A stretch of 28,544 nucleotides of DNA, taken from contig JAAAUF010000382.1 of NCBI GenBank assembly GCA_015499985.1, positions 1 to 28,544 of the forward strand, written 5' to 3'. This document shows, one piece after another, positions 20,473 through 28,544 of this stretch. The translations under genes and the position numbers were made by a program. Source of the stretch: Haplosporangium gracile (taxonomy: Eukaryota > Mortierellomycota > Mortierellomycetes > Mortierellales > Mortierellaceae). Positions within the stretch are counted from its first letter, which is position 1. Each line of letters starts with the position of its first letter. The notes below the pieces were generated by a model. It was not told the origin of the DNA and made no database searches. It saw only the letters and a program-made list of their open reading frames with translations.

Positions 20473-23400
20473 ATGAACAATGGCAAACGATCCATCAACA
20501 TCAGTCTCGGGTCTGGCTCAGCAAATCTGAACTCAAGACCAAACCTCTTTGCGCGTCCAACGCGGCCTTCGACAACAGCAGCCCTGGGCTTCGGCGACGA
20601 CGACGACGACAACAACGAGAAAGACAACCCAGGCTCGACAGGTCCGCCCAAGCGCAAGCAAATCAAGCTGGAGCATGATCAGGAGGATACAGAGGATCAA
20701 GAAGAGGACGCATTCTCGAAACTGAGCGCCACCAAGGCATCAGCATCAGCATCACGCCCACCTGCACCACCAGCAAAAAAGTCTGTCTTTGGAGACGATG
20801 ATGATGACAAAGAAGGGGATGCCTTTTCGCGCCTTGGCTCCAAGAAAGGTACACAATGCCAAAGAACCAATGTACAGCGTACAAGAGATGGCGATTGTTT
20901 CTTTAGATACTAATGCTTCTTTGACTTTTGTGTGAAATATCTAGCCGTCGCTGCCGAAGAGACGACAAAGACCCAGGCAGAGGACGAAGAGGAAGAGGAC
21001 GATCCATTGGATGCTTTTATGGCTGGAATCGACACACAAGTGAAAAAGGAAGCAGAGATGCCTTCAGAAGAAAAGGTAAGAGTGCTTCTTAACCAAGTGG
21101 TGCTATTCGAATCGTGCTTCGAGAAGCGAAACAGGTTGGTATTTTGTCATATTCTTACAAATTTACTTTTTGTACTTCATAAGGTCCGACGCGATGATAT
21201 CGAGGACGAGGATTACGTCGAGAGCTACATGAAACACATGAAGAAGAAGGGAATTATGGTCGGTCAAGGTGGGCCTATGCAAGAACGAAATGAGGTAATT
21301 ACATAACCTCTAAAGTCGAGCAAACTATTATCAATGTTAAGCGTCCTAAGCAATACGAACACAAACTCACAACGTCCTCCATATTGAATCCTAGGATGTC
21401 GACTCTGACGAGGAGGTCTATGCTACTGCGCGTGCAATTGATAGTGCATCCGAGCCTCAGTAAGATATCGCACAATCCATTTAATTTGTGGAAACAAAGT
21501 AATCCGACTCACCAGGCGCGTTTTCTGCGTTCTAGATTTGATCCGGATGAGGCGGGATACGAAATGCAGTCGAATGGCAAGAAGGAAATCACACCGCTAC
21601 CAAGGGTGGATCACTCTCGACAAAACTATGTAGAGATTGAAAAGTGTTTCTACGAGGAACACGAGGATATTGCAAAGTTGAGCGATGAGCAAGTCAGGCA
21701 GATTAGGAAGGATCTCGGTAAGTCGCCATGATATTCGACATCGTTTTTTGAGCTGACACGCGGCATTTTAAAGCGCCGTCTACTTACTAAACGTACAATT
21801 CTTCATAAAATCAATAGATATGAGAGTCTCTGGGGCAGATGCAGCGAAACCCTGTATCTCGTTTGCACACTTTGGGTTCGAAGAGGCCCTCATGGAGACG
21901 ATTCGACGAGCAGGATACTCCGAGCCCAGTGGTATTCAACAGCAGGCCATCCCGGTAGCCCTTTCAGGACGAGATATCATTGGAATCGCCAAGACAGGGT
22001 CGGGAAAAACAGCTGCCTTCTTGCTGCCTATGATTGTTCATATCATGGACCAGGAGGAACTCGACAAGGGCGATGGGCCTATTGGAGTTGTCCTTGCTCC
22101 AACGCGCGAGCTTGCGGATCAAATCTACAGTGAGGCCAAACGCTTTGCTAAAGCGTACGGTCTGCGCGTCGCGGTTGTCTACGGTGGAGCAAGCAAGCAG
22201 GACCAGTTCAAAACTCTTCGATCAGGTGTTGAGATCCTTGTTGCTACTCCCGGACGGCTCATTGACATGATCAAGATCAAAGCTACCAACTTCAAGCGCA
22301 CCTCTTTCCTGGTGATGGATGAAGCGGACCGTTTCTTTGATCTGGGGTTCGGTAAGAGTTCGCCCTTGTCGCTCTTGATTTGGAAGTTGCTTTGTAAGAA
22401 AGCTAGCATCCGTTGCTAACCTATAAGCGCTCTATTGGCTTTTATTGTTGTAGAGCCTCAAGTACGTTCCATCTGCGATAACATTCGTCCAGATCGTCAA
22501 AGTAAGGACCTGGAAACCGGGAAGAGCTCGTGCGAACACAATACTTCTGCCTGACCATGCGTAGTATACCCCATCTAACGAACACTCAAAACTCTTCTCG
22601 CTTGCATCAGCCGTTTTATTCAGTGCAACTTTTCAAAAGCGCGTAGAAAAGCTTGCCAGAGAAGTGATGATCGACCCTGTGCGGATATCCATCGGCAATG
22701 TTGGCCAGGTATAGCATTGCATGCGCACTTGGGATGTATAGGAAATTTGTAGGTTATTTTCTTCGCATCTGTGTCTAACAACTCAATCCCGGGACATTTA
22801 GATCAACTCGGATGTCACGCAAGTTATCCAGATTCTGAAAGACGACACTCTCAAATGGAAGTGGCTGATGGAGAGACTCCAGGAATTTGAAGCACGTAAG
22901 TAGCATTCTACGTGCTGCCTATGATTCTGACCCTTCATTGTCTTGCCATCCGAACATGACTAACGAAATACCTTTCATTTGACTATAGTCGGAAGTGTCC
23001 TTATTTTCGTTTCAAGAAAAAATGGCGTCGTCGAACTAACAGAGAACCTCAAGAACATGGGCGTCAAATGTAAGATTTACTTGTTCCCTCCAAATGGTGT
23101 GGGTATGTGAGCAGCGCTTGGAGCTTATTGATCTTGACCGACTTTCCGCCCAATCGGTCACACGTAATAGGCGAATGCCTGCACGGCGATATGATGCAGC
23201 AGGAGCGTGACAAAGCCGTGTATGACTACAAGAACCGCTTATTCCCAACCTTGATCGCTACGGATGTCGCGGCTCGTGGTCTTGATATCAAATCGGTCAG
23301 GACTGTCATCAACTACGATGTTGCTCGCGACATCGATTCGCATGTTCATCGAGTGGGAAGAACAGGAAGAGCTGGTGAAAAGGGTACTGCATATACATTG

Positions 23401-24498
23401 ATCACAGACAAGGACGACCGCTTCGCAGGCGAGCTGGTACGAAACCTGGAAGAAGGCGGCCAGCCAGTGTTACCAGATGTAATGAAGATTGCTATGCAGA
23501 ACCCGCGGTTCAGAAAGTCGAGGCAGTTTATGGGAGACCAGAGAGGAGGACGTGGGGGACGTGGTGGGCGGGGTGGTAGAGGTGGTAGAGGTGGTAGAGG
23601 AGGTGGAGGCGGTAACAGGGGAGGTCGCGGTGGAGGGTTTGGAGGAGGAAGACTCCAGTCGTCTGAAGGATTTGGGGAACAAGGTCACTCTACGGCATCG
23701 AACAACACTCCCCTGGGACAAGGCTCCAGAGGCGACCGATGGGACCAAGGAGGAGGAGAAAGAGGAGGGAATGCAGGACTTCAGCGAGATTATTCAGGAC
23801 GAGACTCTGCAGATAAGCATCGTGGACAAGGATCGGGGTATCGAGTGTCTGGATTTCAAAAGGCCACTCGTCCAGAGACGGGAGGGTACACATCAGCCCT
23901 TCCATCGAACGACCGAACCTCCGCCCCACAGACACAAGCATCGGCTCAGGAGAGACAGCGTCCCCCACCAACATCTTTCCCTCTAACAAACCCTCTGTCG
24001 GCTGGACCTGGCCCGAGACCGAATCAGCCTGTTGTTCCTGCAGATGCACGTCCACCTCCTCCTCCACATCTGCCACCACACCACCCATCACACGCACGGC
24101 CCTCTGAGCCACATTTCCCCCCACAATCTTTGCATAACCAAGGTCAACCTCCCCCACGCCCTCTTCCTCCTGGTCAAACCCAAGGCTATCCTCCATTCCA
24201 TCAACCCCCTTATCCACCACAGAGGCCTCCAGGGCCTCCAGGTCCACCTCCGGTGGGTTATCCTTACCCGGGTCATTTACCTCCACCGCCAATGCCGCCA
24301 GGAGCGAGACCCTTTCCCTCTCCCCCGCATTCTGGAGCGTTTAATCCTCACCACCGGGCCCCTCCCCAACCTCACCTTTACCGCGGACCGCCTCCGTCTG
24401 GTGGCCATCCTCTTCCCCCTCGCCACCCGCCTCCGGGCCATCATGGTGACGCAAGACCACGGCCATCCCACCCTCAGAACGGGCGATGGGATCGATGA
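20473..24498 (+). CDS. DDX42: DEAD-box ATP-dependent RNA helicase, DDX42 type
   Basis: Eleven exons: 20473-20848, 20945-21075, 21184-21294, 21395-21459, 21536-21717, 21818-22351, 22454-22501, 22611-22708, 22802-22895, 22989-23069 and 23171-24498. They give 1015 residues; introns of 76-109 bp close in phase. The acidic N-terminus (to about 288) carries DDDDD and EEEEDDPLDAFMAGID, typical of DDX42/Prp5-like spliceosomal helicases. Core motifs: Q motif (FGFEEALMETI...GIQQQAIP), I AKTGSGKT (346-353), Ia PTRELADQ, Ib TPGRLID, II DEAD (456-459) in DEADRFFDLGFEPQVRSI, III SAT, IV VLIFVSRK, V ATDVAARGLDI and VI HRVGRTGRAG. The C-terminal tail is an RGG box (about 23540-23650), then a Pro/His-rich low-complexity stretch, fit for RNA binding or condensate formation. 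Human DDX42 associates with the U2 snRNP factor SF3B1; that partner is inferred here. The start ATG lies in a good context (CCACCATGA). Confidence 0.96.
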
Positions 24499-24544
24499 AG
24501 CAAGGAAGAAAGGTGATGTGTTCTGTATGTGCTTGCAGAGAAAT

Positions 24545-24550
24545 AATAAA
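24545..24550 (+). terminator. AATAAA polyadenylation signal, DDX42
   Basis: AATAAA 47 nt past the DDX42 stop, followed by a run of A. The position fits a fungal 3' end; cleavage site not determined. Confidence 0.5.
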
Positions 24551-24653
24551 AAAAAAAAAGGAGATCGGTCACCGCAATTTGACGCCATCGGTCGGGACTG
24601 CTCAATCAGTTCTTTTTCATTTGCCCTCGAGAGCGACTCCTCGAAAGTAGGTC

Positions 24654-24677
24654 AAAAAAAAAAAAAAAAAAAAAAAA
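24654..24677. repeat. A24 homopolymer
   Basis: Twenty-four consecutive adenines between DDX42 and HAL2. It could be nucleosome-depleting promoter sequence for HAL2 (inference). The length is uncertain, as with all long homopolymers. Confidence 0.9.
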
Positions 24678-24822
24678 GGCAGTCGAGTAGGCAAGAATAA
24701 GAAAAAAAGGGGACGTGTCTCGTTTCTTTTTTTTTCACTTTTTCCCTTGGTCATTTCATTCGCATTCTTCACACTCTCTCTTCCCTTCCCTCTCATTCAC
24801 ATCTCCATTCAGTCCTCTCATC

Positions 24823-27247
24823 ATGTCTGGTAAGCACATGAAATACACTACCAACCCACTCGAGGACACACCTCCTACTTTTCTTCCTTTCCTTCTTTCT
24901 TTCTATCTCAAGTCGCCGTTACTGTTTTCGGACAACAGGCTCATATCAGGAAACTCACAAAGGAATGTACGACAAAGGACTCGGGATCAGGATAGCATTC
25001 TGACTCGAAAACATACCAGATGGAGGAAAGTGGCTGCTGTCATGATGCTTCGTCAGGAACCTGCCATTCAGGAGTATTAGACAGCTAGCCAGCCGGGCAG
25101 AATGCCGTTCAGTTGATTTGGATCTGCAGGATTTCATTCAGACAATGACAAACAGAATACCTATCAACTGATTCTTCTTATCTCTCTTTTTCCCTCTCTC
25201 TGCCATTCCAATGATTTAGCCCTCGCATTTGCCGCGGAACGTGCTGTCGCCATCCACGCCGTCCTGTCTGCCAGTAAAGTCTGCCAGCGAGTCTTTACGA
25301 AGCTTGTCAATGGCGAGACGATCACCAAGAAGGACAAGTCTCCCGTCACCAGTATGTATCTTGTTTGTTTGTTTGTTTTGTGTGTGTGTTTTTTCTTCCC
25401 TTCATTTTTAATACACCTTTTTCCTTCTACAATTTTCGATCTCATATTCCCACATCTGTTTATGATCTCGTCTTTCGCCATCTCCTTTTCGCTCATTTTA
25501 TTTTGTGGAGTACGTTCCTTCCCGCATGCGCTCCCGTTGGACCCTTGCTTCTATGCTAATCGTTCCTTTTTTTTCTCTTTCTTCTTTGACTATTCCCTTT
25601 GCTGTTGATATTGCGGTGGATTAGTTGGTGATTTCAGTGCGCAGGCTGTCATCAATACCATCTTGCACAAATCTTTTCCCGAAGACCCTATTGTTGGCGA
25701 GGAGGACTCTAAGGATTTGAGAGGCGAGGCAGGTCGTCAGATGAGAGAAAAGGTTCTGGAGCTGGCCAACAGTGGACTCGACCAGGCATTGACAGAGGAA
25801 TCGGTACGTTTCATTTCCCTCACTTGCATCGCTCTATATGTGCTTCGTTTTTTTATTTTCCTCGGAGCAATTGAACATGGACTAGTGGAAGGAAAACGTG
25901 GATATTGTGAAAAGCCAAGGGGACAGAGATGGGAAGCTACAGTCGACCCCTTTTGTTCCCATTTTTTTTTTTTTTACGATCAACTGGACGCTTTGAAAAA
26001 ACGCGAAGCCCGATCGAACCGGACCGTTTTTTTTTTACTTTGCCTTTTGAGATGGAGATTTTTAATTGAGCGAGCGAGAACGAAGGGAGGGGAAAAGAAG
26101 ATCTTGCGCTATTCGCCCTTAGAACTATCCTTCCTCCGGAGTCGCTGTCACCATTTCTCTCGGTCATGATGAGCTTTGCTGGCCCTGACTCTTTTTGGCG
26201 GCTTTTAATTACTCGCCGGCATCGGAATAAGAATCATGTACCAGATTAACTGTATCATTCTCACTAACCTCTCTTACCCGTCATCTTTCTTTTTGTCTTT
26301 CTTTTTATAATCCTTGTCGACTCACACAACCATTGTCCGTTAACGTTCAGCTTCTTGAGACGATAGACCGTGGAATATTTGCTGGTGGCGCCCATGGTCG
26401 TATGTGGGCGTTAGACCCCATTGATGGAACAAAAGGATTCTTGAGAGGCGAGCAGTTTGCAGTGTGTCTGGCCCTGATTGTCGATGGTCAGGTTCAGGTC
26501 GGTGTCATGGGTTGCCCCAACCTCCCTGTTGATGCCAAGGACAAGGATGGCGAAAGGGGATGTCTCTTTATCACCGTCAAGGGCCAAGGCGCATTCCAGG
26601 TACAGTACACAGTACATTTTTGTTTTTTCATCTTTCACCCGCTCTCCCAGCTGTCGATCTCTTTTTTTATTTTCTTAACGCAATGTTGTCATTATCACTT
26701 GTGCTACCCGACGAAATCAGAAGAAGAAAAAAGCGACTTGACAGATATTCTGACATTCTGTTTTCTATCTTCATCTGCACCATATCTTTTGTTCTATTAG
26801 CGTAATTTCTCATCAACAAAGGAGACCCCAATCTCGATGAGTTCTATTCAGTCTCTTGCCGAGGCTTCCTTTTGCGAGAGTGTTGAAAGCGGGCATTCTA
26901 ACCAGAGCGACTCTGCCAGGATTGCACATTTGCTGGGGATCACCAAGGCACCTGTCCGGATGGACAGTCAGTGCAAGTACTGCTCACTCTCGAGGGGAGA
27001 TGCAGAGGTCTATCTGAGGCTGCCGGTCAGCGCGTCGTACGAGGAAAAGATCTGGGACCATGCCTCTGGTAGTTTGTTGGTCTCTGAGGCGGGCGGTATT
27101 GTGTCGGATATTCATGGTCAACCTCTGGACTTTTCAAAGGGAAGGACGTTGGCAACGAACTCGGGTGTCATTGCTGCCCATGCCAAGATCCATGGACGTG
27201 TCATTGAGGCCGTCCAGAAGGTACTCTTCCCAGAGGGCAAGCTGTAG
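24823..27247 (+). CDS. MET22: 3'(2'),5'-bisphosphate nucleotidase, HAL2/MET22 family
   Basis: Five exons: 24823-24829, 25220-25351, 25625-25803, 26351-26599 and 26801-27247, giving 337 residues (yeast Hal2 has 357). The enzyme hydrolyses 3'-phosphoadenosine 5'-phosphate to AMP and phosphate, clearing the by-product of sulfate assimilation and sulfotransfer. It belongs to the Mg-dependent, Li/Na-inhibited inositol monophosphatase superfamily. Motifs: KDKSPVTIGDFSAQAVI near the N-terminus, VGEEDS (metal-binding Glu), LDPIDGTKGF (the DPIDGT metal site) and KIWDHASGSLLVSEAGG, a variant of WDxAAG with Ser for the second Ala. The first exon is only ATGTCTG, with a GTAAGC donor and a 390-bp intron. 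It is accepted because it gives MSALAFAAERAVAIHAVL in phase, and no other ATG upstream of the conserved block is usable. Introns of 273, 547 and 201 bp are longer than elsewhere in the window. Confidence 0.95.
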
Positions 27248-27585
27248 ATCCTTCTTCAATTTTCTATTTTTTTCGTTTTGCTCGTTGCTATTGTCTTTTC
27301 TTTTATTTTATTTTTCTCCCTTGTAGACGTTCGCTGTTGTTTCCTCCCCAAAATTAAAATTCCTAATCATTTTGGTTCATTTCGGAGATTTCTTATCACA
27401 ATGCAAGACCATGTCACGCATCTAAATATCGTATCCATAAGTTGTTTATTTTGTAAGTGTGCTGAGAAAGTATGTACAGGTTTCTATTTGCAAAGTTGCT
27501 TATCACTTATGTGCAAGGGAAGGAGAAAAGAAAGATCCACTCAAAAAGATCAGACTTTATGTGACGTGAAATCTCCTAAGGTTTT
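27248..27585. other. Convergent 3' flanks of HAL2 and the small charged gene
   Basis: A T-rich 3' flank (27255-27325) follows the HAL2 stop, and A/T-rich sequence continues to the minus-strand stop at 27586. No gene seen; the plus-strand ORF across 27278-27595 is low-complexity. Confidence 0.55.
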
Positions 27586-28264
27586 TTACTTCTGAGCAGA
27601 AGCGCCAGACTTGGAGTGGTTATGGAGGACAGGCTGGTTAACATAGATATTCTCGCGCTGACGAAAGTTGTTGTTTATCTCGTGCTTGGGTTGGTTCTCC
27701 TGCATGCGGGCGAGACGCTCTCCGGCGGCGAGACGGGTCTGCTTCTCGTACTCAAAGCGCTCCAACTTTTCGAGCTCACGCTCATCTTCGTTGTTGTGCT
27801 CCGAGTCTTCCTTCTCGTCCTTCGAGTGCTTCTTGTCGTGCTCCCTATGGGACATTTGTAAAAGAAAAATAACAAGATGGGGAGAATAAAGTCAGATTTT
27901 GTTGTCTTTTTTTGTCTTCTGTTAGCTTGATCCTTGGTTTGTTTCTTGGCAATGATATTTTTCTTTTTTAAAAGGGACAAAGTACTTACTTGCGGACGAC
28001 GGGGACAGAGTGGTCGTGGGCAGGGACGCGCATACCAGCAACCTTGACTATTACACATCGACATAGACGAAATTCGAGAGGAGTTTGTAAATATGGCGTG
28101 TTTTTGGTGGCAACATAGAAAAACGATCAAAGAACTAAGATACACAGAAGAGAGACGACAACGGAAGCACGCAAAAAGCGAAAGAGGCGTAAAGATCGAG
28201 ATATACTCTTCAGTTACTTACTGGCAGCAGTCCTTCCGGCCTTGTTGTCGTGATCAGAGTTCAT
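27586..28264 (-). CDS. Small charged protein of unknown function
   Basis: Three exons, 28264-28222, 28047-27990 and 27844-27586, separated by GTAAGT introns of 174 and 145 bp. The phases close to give 119 residues. The sequence starts MNSDHDNKAGRTAAIKVAGM, then a basic/acidic stretch (RKEHDKKHSKDEKEDSEHNN). Next is a likely helix (ERELEKLERFEYEKQTRLAA), then an Asn/Gln-rich end with NFRQRENIYVNQPVLHNH. There is no signal peptide or membrane segment. The protein is highly polar and probably disordered or partly coiled-coil, cytosolic or nuclear. I do not recognise the family. The strong donors and clean phase agreement argue for a real gene. Earlier 5' exons cannot be excluded, because another donor-like site lies upstream at 28501. 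Confidence 0.68.
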
Positions 28265-28544
28265 GTTTGGTGGAAGGGATGATTTCTTGTGTGGTGGGTG
28301 TAGGAGAGTTGTGAGATATAGTATGTAAAGGTGAAAAGAGAGGTTCTTTGCATTTGACGAAATTTATACTGCAATTTTTTCATGAAGCTCTGAAACACTG
28401 CTAATGGGCGTGTGCGTTGAAATCCGAAACAAAAGGTAACAAAGCCCAGAAGGGTGTCAGTCAGATGGATCTTTGGCCTGATGCCTTCGTTCTCAACTTA
28501 CCTGAAGTTGGTGGCGCAGGAACCCGGGTAATAGGGGGGGGGGG
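28265..28544. other. Upstream region and possible exon at the right edge
   Basis: Promoter/leader of the small minus-strand gene. On the minus strand, sequence from the edge to 28502 ends CTTCAG followed by GTAAGTT, a strong donor. This could be a 5'UTR exon of the small gene or an exon of another gene running in from beyond the window. The last 11 bases (28534-28544) are all G. Confidence 0.35.

Larger units (their letters stand above)
24499..24822. other. Intergenic: DDX42 3' flank and HAL2 promoter
   Basis: Contains an AATAAA at 24545-24550 running into an A-tract, an A24 homopolymer (24654-24677) and a CT-rich leader (24735-24815) directly before the HAL2 ATG. No gene seen. Confidence 0.6.

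Noticed and set aside
23690..24292. 200-residue minus-strand ORF and 222-residue plus-strand ORF over the same stretch
   Set aside because: Shadows of the Pro/Gly-rich DDX42 tail, which is continuous in frame with the helicase core.

Overview
The window reads as nuclear DNA of an early-diverging filamentous fungus, most likely a Mucoromycota/Mortierella-type genome (inference). The genes are split by many short GT-AG introns, mostly 75-160 bp, with CTAAC/TTAAC-like branch sites. Intergenic spaces run from about 300 bp to 2 kb and are full of poly-A/T and polypyrimidine tracts. There are poly-Q and poly-Thr low-complexity proteins, no operons and no bacterial signals. No tRNA, rRNA, transposase or CRISPR array was seen. 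All exon models were built by hand from splice sites and reading-frame phase, with no alignment or RNA evidence.

Layout. 1-951 (-): 3' part of a Thr/Pro-rich single-pass membrane protein that runs off the left edge inside an (ACC)18 repeat. 2807-4853 (-): 4-exon membrane-anchored alpha/beta hydrolase resembling isoprenylcysteine methylesterases. 5679-7379 (+): an unidentified multi-exon gene whose pieces still join in phase but carry frame breaks and stops, so probably a decaying gene. 9208-10847 (+): bZIP transcription factor of the CYS-3/MetR/GCN4 type. 11593-14367 (+): cytosolic phenylalanyl-tRNA synthetase beta subunit, 8 exons. 14707-20151 (-): a 9-exon, 1541-residue chromatin protein joining a JmjC oxygenase domain, a Cys-rich ZZ-like module, a CDCA7-type zf-4CXXC_R1 zinc finger and a 950-residue disordered tail with tandem repeats. 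20473-24498 (+): DDX42-type DEAD-box RNA helicase, 11 exons, divergent from the JmjC gene. 24823-27247 (+): HAL2/MET22-type 3'(2'),5'-bisphosphate nucleotidase, 5 exons, the first only 7 nt. 27586-28264 (-): small charged protein of unknown function, 3 exons. The right edge ends in a G homopolymer just past a possible exon of a further minus-strand gene.

The genes serve translation (FARSB), RNA processing (DDX42), chromatin (JmjC-zf-4CXXC), sulfur metabolism (HAL2, and perhaps the bZIP factor) and membrane or cell-surface functions. No biosynthetic cluster is evident. The most unusual items are the JmjC/CDCA7-finger protein, with an in-frame ATG in its seventh intron that could give a JmjC-less isoform, and the decaying multi-exon gene at 5.7-7.4 kb.
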